A stretch of DNA of 45,783 bases from a bacterium (GTDB taxonomy: Bacteria; UBP15; UBA6099; JAJRTR01): contig JAJRTR010000093.1 in NCBI GenBank assembly GCA_024278215.1, positions 1 through 45,783 of the forward strand, in the 5' to 3' direction. This document shows, one piece after another, positions 14,744 to 22,712 of the stretch. Positions within the stretch are counted from its first letter, which is position 1. Every line of letters starts with the position of its first letter. The notes under the pieces are model-generated. The model searched no databases and was not told where the DNA came from. It saw only the letters and a program-made list of their open reading frames with translations. The translations under genes were made by a program, and so were the position numbers.

Positions 14744-15676
14744 CTATTCCTCGATCGTTTTTTTCCACTTTTCGTAGTCTTTCAGCCAGCCCGCTTTCCT
14801 GGCCGCTTCCACCCGCTTGCGGAAGGGTTCGTAGACTTCCGGCGTCACTTTCTCAAATTTAGCGTTACCCGCAATGAAGTAAACGCGGAATTCCTTGAAA
14901 GCAGGGTCTTTATGCGCCTTCAGAAGCGTCTTCGTGATTGTGATGGCGTCTTTCCAGTCGAAATTCTCGTTAAAGACAAGTGGATCGATCGGGTACTCGC
15001 CCATACACTCGAGTTTCTGTATGTCGTTGAATCTCTTATCGGACACAGCGGCCATTACATAGGCCATTTCGGAGAGCGCCAGCACATCGGTTTTTTTGAA
15101 AATCAGCGTATACAAAGCAGAACTCGGGTTGTTGGCTTCGAGCACCTTCGAGAAATATTCCGTCAGTTTTCCATCAAAACCATTTTTCTTGAGAAAGTTC
15201 TGCGTATACAACCATTCCTTATCGCTCAGGATCATCAGGCGCTTGTCCCGCAGACTGCCGAGCCCCCCCGCCTCGTCGCTGTCTTTGCGCACGTACAGAC
15301 ATATATTCGTAGTCACTTTCCCGCTGAACGCGAGCGAAAGCATCGGCCTTACCGGGAATTTCTCTTCGACCGCCCTGATGTATTGCATCGGCTTGAGAAT
15401 CGCCAGGTCTATCTCGCCGTTCTTGAGTTTCTCGTATACTTCATCCGCAGTCTCAGCCGACAGCATCTCGACTTCGATCCCGGTCTTCTGTTTCACAACT
15501 TCCGCCAGGCCCGAAAACAATGCGTCCACTGTCGCAGCGGATTCGCCGCCCATCGAGAACTGGTAATTCACCATGAACTTGTATGGCCCGCCTGCTACTA
15601 TGACTTGCGGAACGGCGGCAATCGTTAAGAACGCAACAATTGCAACCACAAATAGCTTTATCCCTTTTCCGAGCAA
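14744..15676 (-). CDS. PhnD-like periplasmic substrate-binding protein
   Basis: 310 aa with a cleavable-looking signal peptide (residues about 1-28). The mature part resembles phosphate/phosphite/phosphonate-type binding proteins (PhnD/SsuA fold). Typical stretches are ALFSGLAEVVKQKTGIEVE, ADEVYEKLKNGEIDLAILKP with MQYIRA, and a C-terminal YEPFRKRVEAARKAGW. The start is TTG at 15676: GGAGG lies at 15685-15689 with an 8-nt gap, and the codons following give a proper signal peptide. A nearby ATG is in the wrong frame. No permease or ATPase gene is adjacent; the downstream partner is the membrane cyclase. I therefore infer a sensory binding protein instead of a transport component. The ligand is unknown. 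Confidence 0.88.
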   Translation of the reverse strand: MLGKGIKLFVVAIVAFLTIAAVPQVIVAGGPYKFMVNYQFSMGGESAATVDALFSGLAEVVKQKTGIEVEMLSAETADEVYEKLKNGEIDLAILKPMQYIRAVEEKFPVRPMLSLAFSGKVTTNICLYVRKDSDEAGGLGSLRDKRLMILSDKEWLYTQNFLKKNGFDGKLTEYFSKVLEANNPSSALYTLIFKKTDVLALSEMAYVMAAVSDKRFNDIQKLECMGEYPIDPLVFNENFDWKDAITITKTLLKAHKDPAFKEFRVYFIAGNAKFEKVTPEVYEPFRKRVEAARKAGWLKDYEKWKKTIEE

Positions 15677-15767
15677 AGATCATTCCTCCAGATACGACTG
15701 TCTGGTAATTATATGTAATTTAAAAACGATTGTTTACATTATTTCCTTTTTATTTATCATTCGTCAA

Positions 15768-15805
15768 CCGGACCAGCCTGTTCCTTTTGTATTCGCAGGC
15801 TCCGG
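15768..15805. other. Imperfect hairpin in the leader of the radical SAM gene
   Basis: CCGG plus AGCCTG on the left (15768-15780) pair with CAGGCT plus CCGG on the right (15796-15805), with a short bulge on the left arm. A pyrimidine/AT-rich loop joins them. It ends about 30 bp before the start codon and 19 bp before its GGAG ribosome site. It is a candidate leader structure, with no riboswitch class recognised. Confidence 0.35.
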
Positions 15806-15835
15806 TTGTACAATATAAACAGCGGAGCGTGAAGA

Positions 15836-16747
15836 ATGGTTTCATATAATAAAACCCTCTGGGGATGGATCACGAACATCGGACACGGCACGACAAAAGA
15901 CGGTCCGGGGTGGCGCTCGATTGTCTATTTCAAAGGCTGCAATTTTCGATGCCCATGGTGTGCCGCCCCGGAGACAATCAACTTCGGAGCCGAACTCGCC
16001 CTCTATCCGCGGATGGAGAAATATCCCGAGCGCATCGCGGCATCATGCCCGCACGGAGCAATTTCCGTAGCCGATGCGAAGACATCGACCGACCGTTCGG
16101 TATGCGCCGGGTGCAGGGATTTCAACTGCGCACGTGTGTGCATCGACGGCTCCCGCGAGAAGATCGGTCGCGAAGTCAGTGTCGAGCAAGTTGTGGTCGA
16201 AGTCGCGCAGTATAAGCGGTTCCACAGAGACTACGGCGTCACCCTCTCCGGCGGCGAGGTCACATGCCAGTGGATGTTCCTGCTCGAAATTCTCAAGGGC
16301 ATGAAAGCGCACGGACTACACACCGCTGTCGAGACAAACGCCTCTTTCGACCTGCTTACATCCGCCGCGGAATGGACGGACCTGTTTATCTGCGACCTCA
16401 AGCATCCCGACCCTGCCGAACACATAAAACTCACCGGGTATACGAATGAAATTGTGCTGAAAAACATCATGGAAATAGCGTCGATGAACCACCCTCTGTG
16501 GGTGAGGATACCGCTTGTGCCGGGCATAAACGACGGTGCGGCGCTTGTGCGTTCGGCTGAATTGCTTGCTCCGTTCGGCAGGGGCATGAAGATCGAAGTG
16601 CTGGGCTACAACAGGCTCGGCGTCCACAAGTGGCGGGCGATGGGCCGCGACTACACCCTCGGCAACGTCGAACCGCCTGCAGAGGCCGACCTTGAAAAAG
16701 CACGGAATGTTTTTCGCTCGTTCGGCATGGAAGTTATCAATACCTGA
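15836..16747 (+). CDS. Radical SAM protein, glycyl-radical-enzyme-activase-like
   Basis: 303 aa. The radical SAM cluster motif is CNFRCPWC (Cys35, Cys39, Cys42), preceded by the activase-type DGPGWRSIVYFKGC, which corresponds to the HDGPGIR motif of PflA-type enzymes. TLSGGE (136-141) is the SAM-binding GG motif. An insert between them has Cys71, Cys90, Cys93, Cys98 and Cys102. Activases commonly carry eight Cys for two extra [4Fe-4S] clusters, so here perhaps one is retained. GGAG lies 8 nt before the ATG. No glycyl radical enzyme lies next to it, so its target must be elsewhere, or it does other chemistry. The enzyme is cytoplasmic and oxygen-sensitive. Confidence 0.88.
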   Translation: MVSYNKTLWGWITNIGHGTTKDGPGWRSIVYFKGCNFRCPWCAAPETINFGAELALYPRMEKYPERIAASCPHGAISVADAKTSTDRSVCAGCRDFNCARVCIDGSREKIGREVSVEQVVVEVAQYKRFHRDYGVTLSGGEVTCQWMFLLEILKGMKAHGLHTAVETNASFDLLTSAAEWTDLFICDLKHPDPAEHIKLTGYTNEIVLKNIMEIASMNHPLWVRIPLVPGINDGAALVRSAELLAPFGRGMKIEVLGYNRLGVHKWRAMGRDYTLGNVEPPAEADLEKARNVFRSFGMEVINT

Positions 16748-16861
16748 CCTCATACTGGAAAAGATTGAAAATATCTTTTGCTCCGATTGCCGCCGGACGC
16801 GGAAGAACCTGTTTTTATATTTATTCTGTTACGATTATTAAAGCGCATCGTATCCGCTGCA

Positions 16862-17623
16862 TCATGGTTTCGCGCAGTTTTCATAGTAAAGTGTCTCTTT
16901 CATGTCGAGTGCGCTGTCGATTCTGTCGCTGCTGACATCGAAGTCCGTCCTGTGGATGTCGTAGAGCCGCCACCTCCCGCCGCCGTGATCAGCGAAAGTT
17001 ACCTCGAAAACTGCTTCCGACGCATATCTACCGGCATCCTGTCCGGCTCGTTCCGTGCTTTTAAGTTCCGCTGTTACTTCAACAACGGCGAGCCTTACAA
17101 TCCGCGTGTGAAATTTATAGTAGTTCTTGTCTCCGCTTCGTTTGAAATCCGACACTACGGACATCACAGCGTCACGAAGTCCTTTGTATGGAAGATAAAC
17201 ATCGGAGCGTGAAATATTGTCAACCTCATTGATTATCCGCACATCTCCGGGTACCGGTTGTATTATGCGCGCCCGGGCCGGGATCGCCGCGCAGTAGCTG
17301 TATTTGAAATCGTCCAGCCGGATCGCGAGACCGATACCCAGGGGGCTGTCGAGCACGTAGTCGAGTTTGTCCGGCAGGCGTGCCGGGCTGACACCGAGTG
17401 CGACATCTCTGTAGGAGTCGCCGAAACTAGCGACAACGTCGACTGCGAGGCTGCGGAGTTTGCCCTTGTCGATGTGCTGCTCGGTAGCGGGCGAGCCGGA
17501 GAAATCCGCCGCGCACATAAAACAGGCAATTGCAAACATACTCAGTATAACGCGTCTTATTGTATCTTTTATTTTCAACTTACCGCTCCGAATTGTGCTG
17601 CCGCCGGACTGCCGATTATTCAT
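16862..17623 (-). CDS. Unrecognised exported or membrane-anchored protein
   Basis: 253 aa. A basic N-terminus (about 1-24) is followed by one hydrophobic segment ending near residue 40 (VILSMFAIACFMCAAD), which could be a signal peptide or anchor. The FMCA sequence is not a clean lipobox. The rest is alpha/beta with many charged residues and no known motif. A C-terminal part (about 180-240) resembles a generic FEVTFADHGGGRWRLYDI-type beta-strand domain like those in stress or NTF2-like proteins, but I do not claim membership. It is converging with the radical SAM gene (114 bp gap) and is followed upstream by a 463-bp region containing repeat copy 3. Confidence 0.65.
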   Translation of the reverse strand: MNNRQSGGSTIRSGKLKIKDTIRRVILSMFAIACFMCAADFSGSPATEQHIDKGKLRSLAVDVVASFGDSYRDVALGVSPARLPDKLDYVLDSPLGIGLAIRLDDFKYSYCAAIPARARIIQPVPGDVRIINEVDNISRSDVYLPYKGLRDAVMSVVSDFKRSGDKNYYKFHTRIVRLAVVEVTAELKSTERAGQDAGRYASEAVFEVTFADHGGGRWRLYDIHRTDFDVSSDRIDSALDMKETLYYENCAKP

Positions 17624-17753
17624 TTTTATGCTCTACATTATAGCACCCATGCGGCTATACAGATATAATTTGCCGAAACAGCAATAAGCTATAATTGGAA
17701 ACGTGGAAAATATATTATTACTGAACTATCATCTGTCGCAAGAAATACTTTCA

Positions 17754-17786
17754 GACGGGGTAAGGTGGTACGGTGATGCCGCCTCA
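17754..17786. repeat. Possible relic of the 25-bp-arm inverted repeat
   Basis: The bases resemble an arm of the palindrome at 5569-5660, with GGGGTA.GGTG and GTACGGTGA.GCCGCC recognisable but duplicated or scrambled. No second arm is seen. It lies in the intergenic region 17624-18086, which otherwise holds only repeat copy 3. Confidence 0.3.
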
Positions 17787-17862
17787 TAGCATTCGTGAAC
17801 GTATAAATGCCACAGCGCGTTTTTTAACCCATTGACGCTGCTAAGGAGACATTTATTATAAA

Positions 17863-18039
17863 GACCAATTGCAAAATTCTGATTCTGCTGCGGTCGGCTG
17901 CTATTGTCCATTGCTGCGTTGTCGGCACAAAATCGTCCTCGACGTACTCTACAAGTACGCCTGCGAGGATTGTACACCTTCGCCTTGCTCCGAACAATTT
18001 CGCTCGACCTCGCTACGAACATAATTTTGCAATTGGCTC
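17863..18039 (-). repeat. 178-bp palindromic interspersed repeat (MITE-like), copy 3, flanked by TAAA duplication
   Basis: Complete copy in the orientation opposite to copy 2. The left terminus is shortened to GACCAATTGCAAAATT; the right is intact (AATTTTGCAATTGGCTC). TAAA flanks both sides (17859-17862 and 18040-18043). The central AGTAC hairpin and both half-element blocks are conserved. It sits 48 bp upstream of the YkgJ-type gene, in the 463-bp gap after the unknown exported protein. Confidence 0.9.
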
Positions 18040-18086
18040 TAAAGCATCCGGGTTGTTTTCCTGTGTCCGGCGATTAAAATGTAAAT

Positions 18087-18542
18087 ATGAAAAAGCTTAA
18101 CAGCCATGAGAAAAAAGCAGTTGAAGGAATCCGTTTCGATTGTGTGGAAAAATGTGTGAAATGTTGCGAGATACCCGGCCAGGTGTTTGTCGTGCATAAG
18201 GATATTCCCGCAATGGCCGGATTCTTCAATATGTCGGCGGATCAGTTCATCGAGGAAAAGCTGGCCGAAATAAGGCACGGCCTTTATACACTGGACATGC
18301 CGGACGAGGAACCGTGCGTTTATCTCGAGGACGGCGGTTGCAGTATCTATCCCGCGCGGCCGCTTCAATGCCGCACATTCCCGTTCTGGCCGGAGAATAT
18401 GGCGAGCTTAAAAGAATGGAGAAAGGTGGTAAGACTCTGCCCGGGAATCGGGCGCGGGCGGATGTATTCCGTTGATGAAATAACGGACATCGTTGCGAAA
18501 TCAAGCATACTGAGTGTTCCGTTCATAATGAAAAATGAGTAG
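18087..18542 (+). CDS. YkgJ-type cysteine-cluster protein (PF03692-like)
   Basis: 151 aa. Eight cysteines at 19, 23, 26, 27, 77, 85, 95 and 118 form the pattern CxxxCxxCC near the N-terminus and later single Cys, ending with RPLQCRTFPFWP and RLCPG. This matches the putative zinc- or iron-chelating UPF0153/YkgJ family. The biological role of the family is not settled; members are cytoplasmic and often conserved near cofactor or flagellar genes. The gene follows repeat copy 3 by 48 bp and is followed by ispG 69 bp later. No strong ribosome site is seen; the start is the first ATG with family-like sequence after it. Confidence 0.88.
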   Translation: MKKLNSHEKKAVEGIRFDCVEKCVKCCEIPGQVFVVHKDIPAMAGFFNMSADQFIEEKLAEIRHGLYTLDMPDEEPCVYLEDGGCSIYPARPLQCRTFPFWPENMASLKEWRKVVRLCPGIGRGRMYSVDEITDIVAKSSILSVPFIMKNE

Positions 18543-18611
18543 TGTCGTGTCAACGATGAAAAGTGACAATAACGGGGCTGTGGGCCGCATCGTTGCGGTC
18601 CCTGGTGAAAA

Positions 18612-19688
18612 ATGACAAAAAGCAATAGAAGAAAAACAAAACAGATCGTGGTCGGCGGGTTGCCGGTGGGCGGCGGCGCACCTGTCGCCGTGCAGTCGAT
18701 GACCAAAACAAAAACAGAAGATGTCAAAAGCACTGTGGCACAGATCAGGCTGCTCGAAGGTGCCGGCTGCGAACTGGTCCGTGTGGCAGTGCCGCATAAA
18801 AAGGCGCTGCGGGCGATTGCCGCCATAAAGGAACAGATAACAATACCGCTTATTGCGGATATACATTTCAGTAGCGCGTTTGCAATCGGCGCGCTCGAAA
18901 ACGGTGCGGACTGTGTGAGGATAAACCCCGGTAATCTGGGCGGTATCGAGGAATTCGACAACGTCGCGTCGAAAGCGATATCACTTGGAAAGGCAATAAG
19001 GATCGGCGTCAACTCGGGTTCTCTCGAAGAGGATATCGCACGAAAGGAAAACATGCCGCAGAGCGATAAGTTTGTCGAGAGTGCGCTCAGGTATGTCGAG
19101 GCGGCGGACAGGCTGGGTTTGAAAAATGTAAAAGTATCGCTCAAGGGTTTCGATGTGACGGCGACTATCGAGGCATACAGGAAGTTCGCGCTTGTGAACG
19201 ACACTCCCCTGCATATCGGCATTACGGAGGCGGGCGATGAATTCTCCGGCGCGATAAGATCGGCTGTGGGGCTGGGGATACTTCTGGGCGAGGGCATCGG
19301 CGACACTATGCGCGTGTCGCTTACCGCACAACCTGAAAAAGAGATAGAAGCAGCCTGGGAGATATTGCGTTCGCTGGCCATCAGGCGCAGGGGCATCGAA
19401 ATAGTGTCATGCCCGACATGCGGACGATGCGAGGCGGATGTGCGCGGTATCGCATCGCGTCTGAAACAGGAAGTCAGAACAGTCAGGGCCCCGCTGCGCA
19501 TTGCGGTCATGGGCTGTGAGGTAAACGGACCCGGCGAAGCCGCGTCTGCCGACGCGGGTGTGGCGCTGGACAGAAAAGGCGGCGGTTCTCTTTTTATAAA
19601 AGGTGAAAAGGTGAGGAAACTCGCACCGGACAACCTGCTCGACGAACTGTGTGCGGCAGTGCTGAAATTAGCGAAACATGTAGAGTAA
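18612..19688 (+). CDS. ispG: 4-hydroxy-3-methylbut-2-enyl diphosphate synthase (IspG/GcpE)
   Basis: 358 aa. IspG reductively converts methylerythritol cyclodiphosphate to HMBPP, the penultimate step of the MEP isoprenoid pathway, using a [4Fe-4S] cluster. Cluster ligands Cys267 and Cys270 (SCPTCGRC), Cys302 (VMGCEVNGPGEA) and conserved Glu309 are all present. The N-terminal TIM-barrel half is recognised by QSMTKTKTEDV and by RINPGNLG, which correspond to the conserved QSMTNTxTxDv and R-x-NPGN stretches. The length is that of the short bacterial form, without the plant-type insert. The gene follows the YkgJ-type gene on the same strand. The electron donor in anaerobes is typically flavodoxin or ferredoxin; a 2[4Fe-4S] ferredoxin is encoded 14 kb away. 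Confidence 0.97.
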   Translation: MTKSNRRKTKQIVVGGLPVGGGAPVAVQSMTKTKTEDVKSTVAQIRLLEGAGCELVRVAVPHKKALRAIAAIKEQITIPLIADIHFSSAFAIGALENGADCVRINPGNLGGIEEFDNVASKAISLGKAIRIGVNSGSLEEDIARKENMPQSDKFVESALRYVEAADRLGLKNVKVSLKGFDVTATIEAYRKFALVNDTPLHIGITEAGDEFSGAIRSAVGLGILLGEGIGDTMRVSLTAQPEKEIEAAWEILRSLAIRRRGIEIVSCPTCGRCEADVRGIASRLKQEVRTVRAPLRIAVMGCEVNGPGEAASADAGVALDRKGGGSLFIKGEKVRKLAPDNLLDELCAAVLKLAKHVE

Positions 19689-19703
19689 GGTCCGGCGACG
19701 GCC

Positions 19704-19718
19704 CGGTAAATATTACCG
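19704..19718. promoter_or_regulatory. Palindrome CGGTAAATATTACCG in the leader of the DUF5054 gene
   Basis: A 15-bp perfect palindrome (6-bp arms around ATA) lies between ispG and the DUF5054 gene, two bases before the GGAGG ribosome site (19721-19725). It could be an operator or an mRNA hairpin close to the ribosome site. No regulator can be assigned. Confidence 0.35.
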
Positions 19719-19733
19719 TCGGAGGCAGCGCAA

Positions 19734-21758
19734 ATGCAGATGAAAAAGCAGACTTTCCACATCGTGTTCAAAACACATCTCGATGTTGGGTTCACTGATT
19801 TCGGCAGAAACGTGGAAAAACAGTACCTTGAAGAATTCGTGCCGCGCGCAATGGACCTCGCGGATGAACTGAACGAACCCGGCACGCGGAAAAAGTTTGT
19901 CTGGACCCTCGGATCGTGGATTATTCACCGGTGCCTCGAGGCATACAGGGGTAAGTCCCTGAAAAGATTAGAGGCCGCGCTCGCAGGCGGTGACATCTGT
20001 TGGCACGCCCTGCCCTTCACTACACACTCCGAACTGCTGACACCGTCGCTATTCAAGTTCGGACTTTTGTTTTCACAGGAGCTCGACGCCCGTTTCGGCA
20101 GGCGCACACGCGCGGCGAAATTCACGGATGTGCCGGGCCACACGATAGGTATTGTACCGCTTCTGACGAACGCCGGTGTTCGTTTTCTGCATATCGGCAG
20201 CAATCCCGGATCGACGCCGCCGGACGTGCCCGGGCTTTTCGAGTGGCGTGAACCAGAAAGCGGTGCGAGCATTACTGTGATGTACCAGCCGGGCGGTTAC
20301 GGAAAGCTGTTCCACAGGAAAGACTGCGCCGCCGGGCTGCTCGTTGCGTTTACCGAAGACAACCTCGGGACGCCGTCGAAGGCGGAGATCGAAACGGCAT
20401 TCAGAGTTGTTGACAAGAAATATCCCAATGTAGATGTAAAGGCTTCATCATTAGACGGTTTCTTTGATGAATTCGAGCATAGCCGGTTGAACATCCCCAT
20501 CGTGGAAAAGGAACTCGGCGACACATGGATACACGGGGCGGGCTCGGCACCGGGCAAGGTGCGGCGTTTCAGGGAGCTTTGCCGTCTTCGCGACGAGTGG
20601 ATCGAGGCGGGTGTCGCGCCGAACCGGAGACGCGAATTCTTTTCTTTCAGTGAAAACCTGTTGCTTGTCGGCGAACACACATGGGCCCTCGACGTAAAAA
20701 GCCATCTCGGAGACGACGAGGCGTATTCCCATAATGACTTCAAGAAAGCGCGCCGCAGAAAAAGTTTCAGAAAAATGGAGGCTTCATGGGCCGAGCAGGA
20801 AGCATATATCGACAGCGCGTCAGATGCGCTCGAGGGTACGGCGTGGGGCCGAAAAGCCGTCAGGCGAATTGCCGAATCCGAACCTTACAAGCCGGATATT
20901 TCCGGTTATGAAAAGATCGCAACAGAGAGACTGGTTTTCGAGACGGAACATTTCAGGGCGGGCTTCGATCTCGGTACAGGCACTATCGACAGTCTTGTCG
21001 TCTCAAATAAAAAAGCAAATCTCGCCGGAGAAAACAACACCCTCGGCGCTTTCACATATTATTATTACGGCGCGGACGATTATGAGAGATTTTTTAAACA
21101 GTACGGTTATCGAAACGCGAATAGAATGGACTGGTTCCCGCGGGACTTCGGCAAACCCGGACTGGAGAAAACGCTTAGTCGGGGCGGTCGATACGGTGCA
21201 CGCCTGAAAAGAGCGTATATCAGAAAAGAAAGGACGTGTCCGGCGGACCCTGTCGAGTTGCTTTTCGAAATGTGCGCTCCGGTGGATGCGCCGGCTCCTT
21301 TCGGATTCCCGGCCAGGCTCTTCATGCTGTGGAAACTGCATCACCTTGCGCCACGGATAGAACTCGAAGTGATCTGGAGCGGCAAACCGGCCTGCCGGAT
21401 ACCGGAGTCGATGTGGATCGGATTCGCGCCCCGCAGGATAGACCCCGGAAGTGTGCGAATAGAGAAAACCGGCAGGTGGCTGTCACCGCTCGATGTGGTG
21501 CGCAACGGCAACAGGAAGTTGCACGCGACCAACAGGGGCGTCGCGCTCGTCACATGCGGAATAGAAATGCTGATCGAATCCATCGACGCGCCGCTGGTGG
21601 CGCCCGGCGCACCGTCGCTACTCGACTTCAACAACAGGCGTCCTCCGCTGAAAAGGGGCGTTCATTTCAACCTGTTCAATAACGTGTGGGGTACGAATTT
21701 CCCGCAGTGGACAAGTGAAGACGCGCGATTCAGGTTCGCCGTGGAGTTCAGAAGTTGA
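19734..21758 (+). CDS. DUF5054-type protein related to glycoside hydrolase family 38
   Basis: 674 aa. The N-terminal THLDVGFTDF (His15, Asp17) is a variant of the zinc-binding HxDxGW motif of GH38 alpha-mannosidases. KFTDVPGHT with Asp132 and His136 matches the catalytic-nucleophile region. This combination and the length fit DUF5054, a GH38-related family. The protein has no signal peptide, so it is likely cytoplasmic. The C-terminal 250 residues are beta-sandwich-like (GFPARLFMLWKLHHLAPRIE). GGAGG at 19721-19725 is 8 nt from the ATG at 19734, so I use this start. It begins 45 bp after ispG and its 3' end overlaps the convergent glycosyltransferase by 11 bp. Activity on a mannoside or related sugar is inferred, not shown. 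Confidence 0.85.
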   Translation: MQMKKQTFHIVFKTHLDVGFTDFGRNVEKQYLEEFVPRAMDLADELNEPGTRKKFVWTLGSWIIHRCLEAYRGKSLKRLEAALAGGDICWHALPFTTHSELLTPSLFKFGLLFSQELDARFGRRTRAAKFTDVPGHTIGIVPLLTNAGVRFLHIGSNPGSTPPDVPGLFEWREPESGASITVMYQPGGYGKLFHRKDCAAGLLVAFTEDNLGTPSKAEIETAFRVVDKKYPNVDVKASSLDGFFDEFEHSRLNIPIVEKELGDTWIHGAGSAPGKVRRFRELCRLRDEWIEAGVAPNRRREFFSFSENLLLVGEHTWALDVKSHLGDDEAYSHNDFKKARRRKSFRKMEASWAEQEAYIDSASDALEGTAWGRKAVRRIAESEPYKPDISGYEKIATERLVFETEHFRAGFDLGTGTIDSLVVSNKKANLAGENNTLGAFTYYYYGADDYERFFKQYGYRNANRMDWFPRDFGKPGLEKTLSRGGRYGARLKRAYIRKERTCPADPVELLFEMCAPVDAPAPFGFPARLFMLWKLHHLAPRIELEVIWSGKPACRIPESMWIGFAPRRIDPGSVRIEKTGRWLSPLDVVRNGNRKLHATNRGVALVTCGIEMLIESIDAPLVAPGAPSLLDFNNRRPPLKRGVHFNLFNNVWGTNFPQWTSEDARFRFAVEFRS

Positions 21759-22521
21759 AACGCGGGTCCGCGCATGTGCCCTTCGCGCAACGCCTGAAAG
21801 CGCGCGCCGCGCAGAACACGTTCCAGGCATATTTCAACCCGTTGACATAGCATATTTCATCGCCGTAAAAAGTCGGTATCGGGACTTCCCTGATACGGCA
21901 TCCTTTTTTCACAAGCTGAAATATTATCTCGCTGTCGAAATGGAAGTCGTCGGTATTGCTCTCGAACGGAATGCCTTTCAGGGCTTCGACACTGTATGCC
22001 CTGTATCCGGAATGGAACTCGGAGAGCGCCGCGCCGGTCACCCGGTTCTCGAACGCAGTCAGAATCCTGTTACCGATGAATTTATATAGTGGCATCCTGC
22101 CGCGCCGCGCCGCGCCCGGTTCCATCATTCGCGAGCCGAAAACAGCGTCCGCCTCGCCGCGGTCGAGCGGTCCGATGAGGTCCAACATCACTTCCGGCGC
22201 ATACTGGCCGTCGCCATGCAGCAACACAACGATATCGTAGCCGCGTTCGATGCAGTAACGGTATCCCTTCTTCTGGTTGCCGCCGTAGCCGAGATTAGCG
22301 GGATTCTTTATCAAAGTCAGCTTCTCCGCACCGCGCAACTCACGGTAGTCCAGTCCGACCCTGTATGTTTCATCCTCACTGGCGTCGTCGAACACCATTA
22401 CTTCGTTGACCATGTCCCACACGGAAGCGGGAATACGGTCGAGCACGCAGGCGAGTGTCGACGCATGATTATACGCAACGACAAGAACCGCGATTTTTTT
22501 CTCAGCAGGTTCTGGTTCCAT
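21748..22521 (-). CDS. Family 2 glycosyltransferase (dolichyl-phosphate-sugar synthase type)
   Basis: About 257 aa. It has the GT2 GT-A fold: a nucleotide-binding VLVVAYNH start, FDDASED (Asp47/Asp48 in the frame beginning at the upstream TTG) and HGDGQY with catalytic-metal Asp106. RGEADAVFGSR and the GYRAYSVEALK stretch are typical of polyprenyl-phosphate glycosyltransferases, which build lipid-linked sugars at the membrane. It lacks the C-terminal membrane helices of GtrB types. I take the ATG at 22521 instead of the TTG two codons upstream; no ribosome site decides it. It converges on the DUF5054 gene with an 11-bp overlap of coding ends. Confidence 0.9.
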   Translation of the reverse strand: MEPEPAEKKIAVLVVAYNHASTLACVLDRIPASVWDMVNEVMVFDDASEDETYRVGLDYRELRGAEKLTLIKNPANLGYGGNQKKGYRYCIERGYDIVVLLHGDGQYAPEVMLDLIGPLDRGEADAVFGSRMMEPGAARRGRMPLYKFIGNRILTAFENRVTGAALSEFHSGYRAYSVEALKGIPFESNTDDFHFDSEIIFQLVKKGCRIREVPIPTFYGDEICYVNGLKYAWNVFCAARAFRRCAKGTCADPRFNF

Positions 22522-22664
22522 TTTCAATTACGGAATTGTAGCATGAATAAGGCGATTCGGGCACCTGCATCACTGTAAAATATAATATGAGGGGCTGATA
22601 TGGGTATACAAAAAACACGGCACGTATGGTATGCGCACCGCATTATTGGAATCGTTATGAATCA

Positions 22665-22703
22665 GAGCCGAATGCAGAATGATGATTCTGCCGCTTTCGG
22701 CTC
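22665..22703 (-). terminator. Two-tier hairpin downstream of the sigma-factor gene
   Basis: An outer stem GAGCCGAA / TTCGGCTC (22665-22672 with 22696-22703) encloses an inner stem GCAGAAT / ATTCTGC (22674-22680 with 22685-22691). Read on the minus strand it begins 10 nt after the sigma-factor stop codon. A long U-tract is missing, so termination is likely but not certain. Confidence 0.5.
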
Positions 22704-22712
22704 AACAAAATC

